Notes: generated by a model from the letters alone, not told the origin. A stretch of 57,894 bases of DNA from Flavobacterium sp. (GCF_027531705.1 NZ_JAPZSP010000036.1:1-57894); one strand, 5' to 3'. Positions 41,610-49,685 are shown, counted from the stretch's first letter. Numbers and translations are program-made.

Positions 41610-42528
41610 TGTGATTGATGTTAAGAGTTACAATCAAAACCGATAAAATTCCGAAGAAAATAATCCATTTTAGAATTTTACTTAGTTGCGAAAAATCAGC
41701 TTTTGAAGTAGCGTTCCAAACTTTTACCAAGCAAAAAAGCAATGGTGCTACCACTAAAACCAAAGCATAAATTGTGGCATAATACAACTCATTTACCATC
41801 AAATGTGCATTGACATAAATGAGCAATACAACCGTTGAAATTACTAACAAAACAGCTACGATTTTGGTTGTCCATTTTACACCAATAGTAATAGGAAGCG
41901 TGCTCATTCCTTGGCTTGTATCGCCTTGAATATCTTGCATATCTTTTACAATTTCACGAATAAAATTAATTACAAAAGCAAAAATGGCATAATCTTTCAG
42001 AATAGAAAACATCAACGTCATAGTCCGACGATTATCATCGGCAGTTGCTGGAAAAATATCGAAAACACCGACTATCAAAACGCTAAAACTCAGTAAAAAA
42101 GCGACGGCTAAATTTCCGATTAAAAGCATTTGTTTGAGGTTGGTTGCATAAAAATATAACAAAGCCGAAATCATGATAAAAATAGACGCAAAACCAGGTC
42201 GCATGATTAAGTTAGACAAATAAAACCCAATAGAAACACCAACCAAAGTTACACCAGCATAGATATAATATGCTGTTGTTTCGGAAACCGATTTGCCTAC
42301 AATTACTTTTTCAGGTTTATTTTCTTCATCAGTATCTTGGTCAAAAATATCGTTGATTACGTAACCACCAGCCGCAATCAAAACGGTTGACAAAACCAAC
42401 AAAGCATATTGCCAGTGCGCTAAAGCCGTTTCAATATTTTGCAATTTCAAAAAACCGTATCTAAAAATTAGCTGCATAAAAGCAAGCAAAAGTAAATTCT
42501 GGAAACGTATTAATTTTAGGTATTTCAT
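41602..42528 (-). CDS. UbiA-family prenyltransferase (geranylgeranylglycerol-phosphate geranylgeranyltransferase-like)
   Basis: A 308-residue inner-membrane protein with eight to nine helices. The two Asp-rich prenyl-diphosphate motifs are NDIFDQDTDEENKPEK (about 65-80) and DMQDIQGDTSQGM (about 198-210), the arrangement seen in the UbiA branch annotated as GGGP synthase in Bacteroidota. It would join a prenyl chain to a polar acceptor, possibly a lipid. It shares an operon with maf (8-nt overlap). The acceptor is not certain; menaquinone synthesis (MenA) is an alternative. Confidence 0.85.
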   Translation of the reverse strand: MKYLKLIRFQNLLLLAFMQLIFRYGFLKLQNIETALAHWQYALLVLSTVLIAAGGYVINDIFDQDTDEENKPEKVIVGKSVSETTAYYIYAGVTLVGVSIGFYLSNLIMRPGFASIFIMISALLYFYATNLKQMLLIGNLAVAFLLSFSVLIVGVFDIFPATADDNRRTMTLMFSILKDYAIFAFVINFIREIVKDMQDIQGDTSQGMSTLPITIGVKWTTKIVAVLLVISTVVLLIYVNAHLMVNELYYATIYALVLVVAPLLFCLVKVWNATSKADFSQLSKILKWIIFFGILSVLIVTLNINHNA

Positions 42529-42728
42529 CTGTAATTTTACTATTGTTTTTTAAAGGTCAGATGTAACGCTCACAACATTTTTTATTTAAAGAAATCAAAT
42601 TGAAAAGCGTTTCATCTTATAGAATTCGTTTGGGCAAAAATAGTTTTTTAAAGAAATGCAACTGCAAATTCTCGAATAATTTTTGTTTAAAAAATTAAAC
42701 TATTGTTAGAATAAAGGCTTTGTTTTTT

Positions 42729-42801
42729 GCCACAGATTAAAATGATTAAAAGGATTTCTATTCTTTGTATTAAAAAAACTGCGCTAATCTTTTTAATTTA
42801 T
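42729..42801. repeat. Flavobacterial intergenic repeat (CCACAGATTAAAA type)
   Basis: GCCACAGATTAAAATGATTA, AAAGGATTTCTATTCTTTGT and ACTGCGCTAATCTTTTTAAT are blocks I remember as scattered between genes in Flavobacterium. Complementary parts (GATTAAAA and TTTTTAATT) allow a weak hairpin. The rest of 42529-42810 holds nothing I can identify. Confidence 0.45.
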
Positions 42802-42810
42802 GGTTAAATA

Positions 42811-43470
42811 TTAATCGTTGATTGATCTAATTTTTTCAAAATTCAATTCAGAAAAATCAGAAATCACCCAATCAGCCATTGAATAATCTTGTAATTTGGA
42901 GTTGGGACTATCGTAACCTATACAAAAAATTCCGGCAGCTTTTGCCGCTTTTATTCCGTTGGTGCTGTCTTCTATTACGATGCAATTCTCTTTTGGACAA
43001 TTAGATAAAAGAACAGCATGATTAAAAATGGCTGGATCAGGTTTGGAGTTTTCAAAATCTTCACCCGAAATTATATGAGTAAAATATTGATGCAAATTGA
43101 ATCGATTAAAAATTCGATTAATCGTAACCTTAGCCGAGGATGAAGCTAGAATTAATTGCATTCCGTTTTGATGCAACACTTTTATTAAATCTTCAACACC
43201 ATCAAGCAAATGTAAATCTTCTTTTTGGTCAAAAGCTTCATTGAAAAGTTGTCGTTTGGTATCGATTAACACCTCAACATCTTGAGATAATTGAAAATGA
43301 TGTTTCAATTTTTGAAAAACATTTCGAGTCGAATTTCCAGTAAAAGAAGCATACATTTCGGGAGAAACGGTAATAGAAAGTTGTTCAAAATGTTGCCTAA
43401 AAGCATAATGATGAACTGGCTCGGTATCAACAATTACGCCGTCCATATCGAAGATTACGGTTTGTATCAT
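42811..43470 (-). CDS. HAD-superfamily phosphatase, beta-phosphoglucomutase/phosphatase-like
   Basis: A 219-residue HAD hydrolase with motif I VIFDMDGVIVDTEP (5-18), a helical cap (about 18-85), motif II LILASSSAKVT, Lys in ENSKPDPAIF and motif IV VIEDSTNGIKAAKAAG. The sequence pattern fits subfamily I with a C1 cap, acting on small sugar phosphates. It could be a mutase or a phosphatase. Two identical TGATAGTATCA palindromes lie just upstream and may be an operator. Confidence 0.88.
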   Translation of the reverse strand: MIQTVIFDMDGVIVDTEPVHHYAFRQHFEQLSITVSPEMYASFTGNSTRNVFQKLKHHFQLSQDVEVLIDTKRQLFNEAFDQKEDLHLLDGVEDLIKVLHQNGMQLILASSSAKVTINRIFNRFNLHQYFTHIISGEDFENSKPDPAIFNHAVLLSNCPKENCIVIEDSTNGIKAAKAAGIFCIGYDSPNSKLQDYSMADWVISDFSELNFEKIRSIND

Positions 43471-43487
43471 TTGGATTTTTTAAAATT

Positions 43488-43512
43488 TTGATAGTATCAT
43501 TTGATAGTATCA
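43488..43512. promoter_or_regulatory. Tandem palindromes TTGATAGTATCA, possible operator
   Basis: Two copies (43488-43499 and 43501-43512), each a perfect TGATA-g-TATCA palindrome, repeated with a 13-nt period between the VOC and HAD genes, 18 nt upstream of the HAD start. Confidence 0.5.
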
Positions 43513-43533
43513 AGGAAAATATATTTACTTAAA

Positions 43534-43974
43534 TTAACTTACTTTTCCTTTATAATTTGAATCATAATCTATCATCCATTCTATGCCATATTTATCTCTA
43601 AACATTCCGAAATAAGAACCCCAAGGACTATCTTGAATAGGAAATTCAACAGTTCCGCCAGCTGAAAGTCCGTTGAATAATTTGTCGGCTTCTTCTCGAC
43701 TTTCGGCTCCAATAGCAATTTTAGATCTATGTTCGTTTTCATTGGTTGTTCCCATACTTGCTGGAACATCATTTGCCATCAAAACGTTGTTACCTATTGG
43801 CAAAGCAATATGCATAATTTTATTTTCTTCTTCTTTATCAACAGGAAAATCTGGACTCGCCATGTCTTTGAAACGCATAACTTTAGCGAATTCACCGCCA
43901 AAAACCGATTTGTAAAAAGTAAATGCCTCTTCAGCATTTCCGTTGAAATTTAAATGGATATTGATTAGTGCCAT
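43534..43974 (-). CDS. VOC family protein (PhnB/glyoxalase-like)
   Basis: A 146-residue protein with two beta-alpha-beta-beta-beta units. INIHLNFNGNAEEAFTFYKS and VFGGEF at the start, the strand MHIALPIGNNVLMANDVP, and SPWGSYFGMFRDKYGIEWMI at the end are typical of PhnB-like VOC proteins. No enzymatic activity can be assigned. A -7 motif lies 25 nt upstream (44000-44007). Possibly cotranscribed with the HAD gene 63 nt downstream. Confidence 0.88.
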   Translation of the reverse strand: MALINIHLNFNGNAEEAFTFYKSVFGGEFAKVMRFKDMASPDFPVDKEEENKIMHIALPIGNNVLMANDVPASMGTTNENEHRSKIAIGAESREEADKLFNGLSAGGTVEFPIQDSPWGSYFGMFRDKYGIEWMIDYDSNYKGKVS

Positions 43975-43999
43975 GGTTTTGTTATTTTATTGTTTTATT

Positions 44000-44007
44000 C
44001 AAAAGTA
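44000..44007 (-). promoter_or_regulatory. -7 promoter motif TACTTTTG for the VOC gene
   Basis: Minus strand, 25 nt before ATG 43974. Confidence 0.45.
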
Positions 44008-44025
44008 TAAAAAATCATTTATTAT

Positions 44026-45447
44026 TTATCCACCAAAATTCTCATCCTTAAAACCTATCAAATACAACTTGTCTTTGGCACGTGTAATGGCGGTGTAAAG
44101 CCAACGAATATAATCTCTATCGATGCCATCGGGCAAATATGGTTGTTCTACAAAAACGGTATTCCATTGTCCACCTTGCGATTTGTGACAAGTTATGGCA
44201 TACGAAAACTTGACTTGCAATGCATTGAAATATTCGTTTTCTTTCACTTTTTGAAACATTTTGTACTTGGTTTCGCCTTCGTAATCTTTCATCACTTCTT
44301 GGTACAATCGGTTGGATTCATCGTATGTTAACGATGGTGATTCGCTAGTAATTGTATCAAGTAAAAGCACGGTTTCAAATGGTTTTTGGTTGGGATAATC
44401 GACCATTCTTATTTTGACATTGGCAAACTTAAAAGTGTACAATTCTTTAATTGAGAAAATCTCTAAAACTTCAATTATGTCGCCATTGGCAATAAATCCA
44501 GCTTCGTCTTTTTCTTTTAACCAAAAATAATTATTCTTAACCACCATCAAATAATCGCCCGTGGAAAGTTCGCTTTCTTTATCCAAAATTTTTGAACGAA
44601 TTTGTTGGTTATATTGGTTGGCTCTTTTGTTGGAACGCACAATAAATGCCGTATCTTCAATGCTATAATTGCTGTAAGCTTGGTTAATAGCATCTTGAAT
44701 ATCATAACCATCTGTCAAGCGAACAATGTCTTTAAAACCTTTTAATTGAAATTGAAAATCGTCAATAAAATGGCTTTTTAGCAATTCACGCAAATCGGTT
44801 GCGTTGTACAAAATTCCGGAGTTTTCTTCCTGACGCATAACTTCATCAAGTTCGATACTGTGAACGGTTTTGTCATAATGCATCGCAAGCGTTTCGGTAT
44901 CTAATGCTGGGCTTACATCTAAATTTACGGGTGGCAACTGCGCTGTATCGCCCAAAAGAATCATTTTGCAATTGGTTCCCGAATAGATATACGAAATCAA
45001 ATCGTCGAGCAAACTTCCGTTTTCATATAATTTAGAATCCGAACTTGTATCTGAAATCATCGAAGCTTCATCGACTATAAAAATGGTGTTTTTGTGTTTG
45101 TTTTGTTGCATGGTAAACGAAACGCCACCACCACTCGACTTTTTAGGGAAATATATTTTTTTATGAATGGTAAAAGCAGGTTTTTGAGAATAATTGGCAA
45201 TGACTTTGGCCGCTCGACCTGTTGGCGCCAACAAAACGTATTTCAAATTTATCGCTATCAAATTGTTGACAATTGTAGAAATAACGGTTGTTTTTCCTGT
45301 TCCAGCGTAGCCTTTTAAGACAAAAACTTCTTCGTTGTTGTTATTGGTAAGAAATTGAGCTATTTGTTGCAAAAAAATATCCTGTTTAACCGTTGGATTA
45401 AAAGGAAAATTTTGAAGTAAAATGGAATAGAAGTTTTTCAATGGCAA
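44026..45447 (-). CDS. SF1 DNA helicase, RecD/PIF1-like, probable TTG start
   Basis: A 473-residue helicase. Motif I GYAGTGKTT (46-54), motif Ia LLAPTGRAAKVI, motif II VDEASM, motif III LLGDTAQLPPV, and motif VI region YAITCHKSQGGQWNTVFVEQ with LYTAITRAKDKL. This is the RecD2/PIF1 core without N-terminal extension; it would unwind DNA with 5-to-3 polarity. The conserved N-terminus (FYSILLQNFPFNPTVKQ) lies just behind TTG codons at 45447 and 45441 with no ATG available, so a TTG start is likely. Downstream of it is the VOC gene; upstream a repeat-rich intergenic stretch. Confidence 0.88.
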   Translation of the reverse strand: MPLKNFYSILLQNFPFNPTVKQDIFLQQIAQFLTNNNNEEVFVLKGYAGTGKTTVISTIVNNLIAINLKYVLLAPTGRAAKVIANYSQKPAFTIHKKIYFPKKSSGGGVSFTMQQNKHKNTIFIVDEASMISDTSSDSKLYENGSLLDDLISYIYSGTNCKMILLGDTAQLPPVNLDVSPALDTETLAMHYDKTVHSIELDEVMRQEENSGILYNATDLRELLKSHFIDDFQFQLKGFKDIVRLTDGYDIQDAINQAYSNYSIEDTAFIVRSNKRANQYNQQIRSKILDKESELSTGDYLMVVKNNYFWLKEKDEAGFIANGDIIEVLEIFSIKELYTFKFANVKIRMVDYPNQKPFETVLLLDTITSESPSLTYDESNRLYQEVMKDYEGETKYKMFQKVKENEYFNALQVKFSYAITCHKSQGGQWNTVFVEQPYLPDGIDRDYIRWLYTAITRAKDKLYLIGFKDENFGG

Positions 45448-45591
45448 AAATCAATTACAAATTTCAATGACAATTTGAGAGTTGTAAAGATAGGTTTTTC
45501 AAAAGCAAAATTCAATGGCAATTTTAGAAATCAATCTTATTTTGAAATATGCATTTGTAGTTGAAATTGCGATTGACATTGATTTTTGTAA

Positions 45592-45620
45592 TTGATATTG
45601 CTTTTTTCTTCGTAAGTTTG
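45592..45620 (+). promoter_or_regulatory. Promoter TTG-N18-TAAGTTTG for the DUF3822-rsmD operon
   Basis: TTG 45592-45594, 18-nt spacer, TAAGTTTG 45613-45620, then 18 nt to ATG 45639. Confidence 0.6.
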
Positions 45621-45638
45621 TACTGTTAAAATGCAACT

Positions 45639-46451
45639 ATGAGTACGAGTATCACCGACAAAACGTATAAAAAACTATCGCTTTTGGTTTCGCCAGAAGG
45701 TTTTTCGTATGCTGTTTTTGATACTTTAAATTCAAAAGTTTTAGCAGTTAATGAAGTCGTGTTTTCTACAACTTCTTATTCAAATTTACTTGAAGATTCG
45801 TATTCAAAAGCTTTGTCTGAAAATGACGCTTTAATTGAAAAATATGATGAAATTATCGTTTTACATGATAATAATTTGTCTTGCTTTGTACCAACGCCTT
45901 TGTTCGACGAAAATGCTGCCGGAAGTTACCTTCAATACAATGTAAAAGTTTTTGAAACTGATTTTTTTGCTTTTGACAGTAACGAAACGTATCAATTTAA
46001 CACCGTTTATGTTCCTTATGTCAACATTAATAATTTATTGATTGACCAATTTGGTTCGTTTGATTATAAGCATTCGCATTCAGTTTTGGTTTCAAAATTG
46101 TTAGATGCCTCTAAAAATATTGACGACAAAAAAATGTTTGTTCATTTTCAGCCCAATCATTTTGAAATAATCGTTGTTCAAAATCAGAAATTGTTACTTT
46201 TCAATTCTTTTGAATATAAAACACCCGAAGATTTGATTTATTATTTGCTTTTCACAGCAGAACAATTGTTGCTAAATCCAGAAAGTTTCAAGCTAGAATT
46301 TTTAGGAAATATCAATGAAGAAAGTGAATTTTTCAAAATTGCATATAAATACATTCGTAACGTATCTTTGTTTGATGTAACTGATTATCAAGCCAAAAAT
46401 GGTTTTTCTGAAAATGAAAACCGAGCTCATTTTATACTTTTCAACTCATGA
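45639..46451 (+). CDS. DUF3822 family protein
   Basis: A 270-residue cytoplasmic protein with an actin-like (ASKHA-type) feel: KLSLLVSPEGFSYAVFDTLN at the start, EIIVLHDNNLSCFVPTPLFD, VYVPYVNINNLLIDQFGSFD and the late FVHFQPNHFEIIVVQNQKLL. These match DUF3822, a Bacteroidota family found next to rsmD, as here (4-nt overlap, ATGA). It may help ribosome-related methylation, but that is only inferred from the neighbour. Confidence 0.88.
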   Translation: MSTSITDKTYKKLSLLVSPEGFSYAVFDTLNSKVLAVNEVVFSTTSYSNLLEDSYSKALSENDALIEKYDEIIVLHDNNLSCFVPTPLFDENAAGSYLQYNVKVFETDFFAFDSNETYQFNTVYVPYVNINNLLIDQFGSFDYKHSHSVLVSKLLDASKNIDDKKMFVHFQPNHFEIIVVQNQKLLLFNSFEYKTPEDLIYYLLFTAEQLLLNPESFKLEFLGNINEESEFFKIAYKYIRNVSLFDVTDYQAKNGFSENENRAHFILFNS

Positions 46452-47011
46452 GAATTATCTCTGGCAAATACAAAGGCCGCCGCATCAATGCACCCAAAAA
46501 TCTTCCTGTTCGTCCCACAACCGATATGAGTAAAGAAGCCTTGTTTAATGTGCTTAACAATCATTTCAATTTTAGCGAATTACGAGTTTTGGACCTTTTT
46601 GCAGGCACTGGAAATATAAGTTATGAATTTGCTTCTCGCGGAAGTGAAAGCATTAGTTCAGTCGATGAAGATTTTGGTTGTGTAAAATTCATTAAACAAA
46701 CAGCAGCCGAATTTGATTTTCCAATCGCAGCAATCAAAAGTGATGTTTTCAAGTTTATTGAAAGAAGTAATTCGAGTTACGATATTGTTTTTGCCGATCC
46801 GCCTTATGGATTAGACCAAACTGTTTTTGAAAAATTGGTACTCTTAATTTTTGAAAAAGAACTTCTAAACGAAGATGGAATGGTTATTATAGAACATTCA
46901 AAACACACCAAATTGAATCACTTAGAGCATTTTTCTTTTGAAAAAAGTTACGGCGGTTCTATCTTTACTTTCTTTGAGTTTGAAAGTGATGAGGAAGATG
47001 AAGATCAATAA
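46448..47011 (+). CDS. rsmD: 16S rRNA (guanine(966)-N(2))-methyltransferase RsmD
   Basis: A 187-residue rRNA methyltransferase. MRIISGKYKGRRINAP and the RPTTDMSKEALFNVLNNHF block at the start, SAM motif VLDLFAGTGNISYEFASRG, and catalytic FADPPYGLD identify RsmD. It methylates N2 of a guanine in 16S rRNA. The start overlaps the DUF3822 stop; the acidic tail (SDEEDEDQ) is a small oddity. Its end overlaps the next, convergent gene by 7 nt. Confidence 0.93.
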   Translation: MRIISGKYKGRRINAPKNLPVRPTTDMSKEALFNVLNNHFNFSELRVLDLFAGTGNISYEFASRGSESISSVDEDFGCVKFIKQTAAEFDFPIAAIKSDVFKFIERSNSSYDIVFADPPYGLDQTVFEKLVLLIFEKELLNEDGMVIIEHSKHTKLNHLEHFSFEKSYGGSIFTFFEFESDEEDEDQ

Positions 47012-47454
47012 AATTCGATTAGTATAATTTTATCATTTTGAAATTCTACAGAAATCATTTCTTCTACATCACTAAAGTATTCTAAATCGTAACAAATTGA
47101 ATTTGATTCTTCATCTTTAAAAAAATAAATATCATCTATATAATATTTTCCTAAATCAATATTTTTCTCCTGAAATTTTAAATTCAATTCCTCTTGAACA
47201 GATTTAGTAATCAATTCCAAAGAATCCATAATAAGATAAGCTTTGCTTAAAACTTCAGAAAAAGGACCATCTAAAGTTCCGTCTATTGAGACAGAAGTTG
47301 CATTTTCTGTTTTATTTTTAACTTCAAAAGCCCAATAGAAATACTCATCAGATTCGAAATAATCAGTTGTTAATTTACCAAATTTAGAATCATAAATAGT
47401 TTTGGACAATTCTTTTGGTTTCTTTTCAAATAATGATTTTAGGAACTTAAACAT
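47005..47454 (-). CDS. Hypothetical protein, unknown function
   Basis: About 149 residues from ATG 47454 (MFKFLKSLFEKKPKEL); the TTG at 47463 would add three residues. Soluble, mixed alpha/beta: TIYDSKFGKLTTDYFESDEY, then FYWAFEVKN, SIDGTLDGPFSEVLSKAYLI and the acidic YDLEYFSDVEEMISVEF near the end. I do not recognise the family; it has the size and fold pattern of SMI1-like or immunity-type proteins but no signature. It lies next to rnpB on the same strand and overlaps the rsmD stop. Confidence 0.65.
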   Translation of the reverse strand: MFKFLKSLFEKKPKELSKTIYDSKFGKLTTDYFESDEYFYWAFEVKNKTENATSVSIDGTLDGPFSEVLSKAYLIMDSLELITKSVQEELNLKFQEKNIDLGKYYIDDIYFFKDEESNSICYDLEYFSDVEEMISVEFQNDKIILIEFY

Positions 47455-47479
47455 TTTTTGCAAGTTAAAATTAAAAAAA

Positions 47480-47785
47480 GCAGACCTATAAGCCGGATTC
47501 TGTATTTCGATTGCTCGAAACCCTTATCATTTATCTAGTCTCGTTGTTACCAACAAGATCAATCTTTCTACCCTTCGACAACGGACGAGTCATCCTTAAA
47601 TGCCGATATACTTGAAATTTCACCGCATAGAGTTTACCTGGTTTCACTACAGCATTACCTGTACATACTTTCTGTTGCACTTGTCCTAATTCAATTGCTT
47701 GAACTGACGGGCGTTACCCGCTATGCTACTCTGTGGTGTCCGGACTTTCCTCCACGCTTTTGGGCGTGGCGATAAGGCGGTCTGC
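47480..47785 (-). ncRNA. rnpB: RNase P RNA, bacterial class A
   Basis: Catalytic RNA of RNase P, which matures tRNA 5-prime ends. On the minus strand the conserved region I GAGGAAAGTCCGGAC lies at about 47740-47755, the ACAGAATCCGGCTTATAGG box at 47485-47503, and the ends pair as P1 (GCAGACC 47785-47779 with GGTCTGC 47486-47480). The internal AGTGCAACAGAAAG and CAGGTAAACTCTATGCGGTG segments also fit. Length (about 306 nt) is normal for a compact class A RNA. A TATCTTTG -7 motif lies just upstream, and a T7 tract follows the 3-prime end. The exact ends may shift by a few bases. Confidence 0.96.
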
Positions 47786-47789
47786 GGGG

Positions 47790-47797
47790 CAAAGATA
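47790..47797 (-). promoter_or_regulatory. -7 promoter motif TATCTTTG for rnpB
   Basis: Minus-strand match to TAnnTTTG ending 4 nt before the P1 helix, consistent with initiation at the RNA 5-prime end. Confidence 0.6.
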
Positions 47798-47846
47798 GAT
47801 ATTTAGGATTTAAGATTGAGGATTTTTGATTTTTGAATTATTTCTC

Positions 47847-47894
47847 AAACTTTTAAACTTTTAAACTTTTAAACTTTTAAACTTTTAAACTTTT
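47847..47894. repeat. Tandem repeat, six copies of AAACTTTT
   Basis: Six perfect 8-nt units, followed at once by the dnaX -7 motif (47898-47905); they fill the position of the -33 element. Confidence 0.85.
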
Positions 47895-47897
47895 AAC

Positions 47898-47905
47898 TAC
47901 ATTTG
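47898..47905 (+). promoter_or_regulatory. -7 promoter motif TACATTTG for dnaX
   Basis: Matches TAnnTTTG, 17 nt before ATG 47923. No TTG exists at -33 because the tandem repeat occupies it. Confidence 0.55.
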
Positions 47906-47922
47906 TAAACCAATAATTTTCT

Positions 47923-49005
47923 ATGGAACAATTTGTAGTATCAGCTCGTAAATATCGTCCGCAAACGTTTAAAGACGTTGTGGGACAACAAGCTATTACC
48001 AATACTTTGTTGAACGCCATAGAAACCAATCACTTGGCTTCTGCACTATTATTTACTGGTCCAAGAGGTGTTGGTAAGACTACTTGTGCCCGTATTTTGG
48101 CTCGAAAAATTAACCAACCAGGTTATGACGATCCAAATGAAGATTTTGCTTTCAACGTTTTTGAGTTGGATGCCGCTTCTAACAATTCGGTAGATGATAT
48201 TCGTAATTTGATTGACCAAGTTCGAATTCCGCCGCAAGCTGGACAGTATAAGGTTTATATTATTGACGAAGTTCATATGTTGTCATCAGCTGCATTTAAT
48301 GCTTTTTTGAAAACATTAGAAGAGCCACCCAAACACGCCATTTTCATTTTGGCGACGACCGAAAAACACAAAATTATTCCAACGATTTTATCGCGTTGTC
48401 AGATATTTGATTTCAAAAGAATTACAGTAAAAGATGCTAAAGAACATTTAGCTGAAGTAGCGCAAAGTCAAGGTGTACAATTTGAAGACGATGCGTTGCA
48501 TATCATTGCCCAAAAAGCAGATGGTGCTATGCGTGATGCTTTGTCAATTTTTGACAGAGTTGTTTCGTATTGTGGTACTAATTTGACTCGCCAAGCGGTA
48601 ACCGAAAACTTAAATGTTCTAGATTACGAAACGTACATCAACGTAACGGATTTAATTTTAGAAAATAAAATTCCAGAATTGTTGATGGCTTACAACGAAA
48701 TTCTATCTAAAGGATTTGACGGACATCATTTTGTAGCTGGTTTAGCTTCTCATTTTAGAGATTTATTAGTTTCCAAAACACCTGCAACTATTAGCTTGAT
48801 GGAAATAGGTGAACAAGCTCAAAAATTGTATTTTGACCAATCACAAAAAACTTCACAAGAATTTTTATTAAAGGGAATTGAAATTGCCAACGACTGCGAT
48901 TTAAAATACAAACTATCTCAAAATCAGCGCTTATTAGTTGAACTTTGCTTGATGCAATTAGCCTCTATCACTTATGATGGAGAAAAAAAAAAGTTGACTT
49001 TATAA
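47923..49005 (+). CDS. dnaX: DNA polymerase III subunit gamma (short product of dnaX)
   Basis: A 360-residue clamp-loader ATPase. Walker A TGPRGVGKTT, VFELDAASNNSVDDIR, Walker B YIIDEVHMLS, sensor 1 ILATTEKHKI with TILSRCQIF, then domain III to about 355. The four cysteines of the zinc module between Walker A and B seen in proteobacterial DnaX are absent (INQPGYDDPNEDF instead), normal for this phylum. The frame ends in LASITYDGEKKKLTL just after an A10 tract at 48983-48992. Reading one base back there continues for 229 more residues into the tau region, so this is the gamma-like short form or half of a broken gene. Confidence 0.93.
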   Translation: MEQFVVSARKYRPQTFKDVVGQQAITNTLLNAIETNHLASALLFTGPRGVGKTTCARILARKINQPGYDDPNEDFAFNVFELDAASNNSVDDIRNLIDQVRIPPQAGQYKVYIIDEVHMLSSAAFNAFLKTLEEPPKHAIFILATTEKHKIIPTILSRCQIFDFKRITVKDAKEHLAEVAQSQGVQFEDDALHIIAQKADGAMRDALSIFDRVVSYCGTNLTRQAVTENLNVLDYETYINVTDLILENKIPELLMAYNEILSKGFDGHHFVAGLASHFRDLLVSKTPATISLMEIGEQAQKLYFDQSQKTSQEFLLKGIEIANDCDLKYKLSQNQRLLVELCLMQLASITYDGEKKKLTL

Positions 49006-49682
49006 TTCCACCTACTTATTATAGAAACAACAATTTTTCAATTACCGAAGTTAAAATTGTTGAAACTACGCCGAAAGTTGAAGTAAAACCAATTGAAGAA
49101 CTTCCAATAATTGAAACAAAATCGGAAATTGTAGAAGTAGAAACTTCAAATAATATAGCTACTACAGAAATTGTTGAAGAAAAACAAGTAGTAAGTAATA
49201 ATCAACAAGCAACAACCGACAATCCTAAAGTTTCTGCTTTGTCGTTAGCGAGTATTCGTGCCAAAAGAGAATTGGAACAACAAAACAAATCAGTAGTAAA
49301 AGAAACTGTTCATTTACCAGCCGAAACGTTTACCGAAACCGACATGCAAGCATTTTGGTATAAATATGCAGATAAATTAGGTGACAAAGGTTATCGTATT
49401 ATGGAATCATTACTTAGAATTAATGACCCCAAACTTTCTGGATTTACAATCACTCACGAATTGCCAAATGAAGGTGCGAAAATCGAATTTGAATCTGAAA
49501 AAAATGGTTTATTGACATTTTTAAAAAGTCACTTACATAACCACGAAATAACAATTGATATTGTTGTAAATGAATCAGTTGAAAATAAATTTGCCTTCAC
49601 AGCACAAGATAAATTCAATCGTTTGAATCAGCTAAATCCTAATTTAGAATTACTTCGCAAAACCTTTGAATTAGACCTATAA
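48990..49682 (+). CDS. dnaX: DnaX tau-specific C-terminal extension, reached by -1 frameshift at the A10 tract
   Basis: In the -1 frame the sequence joins without a stop: GEKKK is followed by VDFIIPPTYYRNNN, a Pro/Glu/Val-rich linker (to about 49210), SLASIRAKRELEQQN, and a C-terminal domain with FTETDMQAFWYKYADKLGDK and LLTFLKSHLHNHEITID. The last is the tau domain that holds the polymerase in Bacteroidota DnaX. The joined product would be about 586 residues, near the usual length. The only start of its own is a TTG at 49239, inside the linker, so independent translation is unlikely. Either slippage makes both gamma and tau, or one A is missing from the sequence. The pentapeptide gene starts 3 nt later. 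Confidence 0.88.
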   Translation, partial: KVDFIIPPTYYRNNNFSITEVKIVETTPKVEVKPIEELPIIETKSEIVEVETSNNIATTEIVEEKQVVSNNQQATTDNPKVSALSLASIRAKRELEQQNKSVVKETVHLPAETFTETDMQAFWYKYADKLGDKGYRIMESLLRINDPKLSGFTITHELPNEGAKIEFESEKNGLLTFLKSHLHNHEITIDIVVNESVENKFAFTAQDKFNRLNQLNPNLELLRKTFELDL

Positions 49683-49685
49683 ATT

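Noticed and set aside
43581..43953. Other-frame ORFs across the VOC gene
   Set aside because: Shadows of a gene with clear PhnB-like motifs.
44026..45447. Full RecBCD partner of the RecD-like helicase
   Set aside because: No recB or recC nearby; the protein is a free-standing RecD/PIF1-like helicase.
47847..47894. CRISPR-like array
   Set aside because: Units are 8 nt with no spacers and no cas genes; a simple tandem repeat.
49239..49682. Independent 147-aa gene after dnaX
   Set aside because: The frame is open back to the A10 tract and the protein is the tau C-terminus of DnaX; the TTG start lies in a linker.
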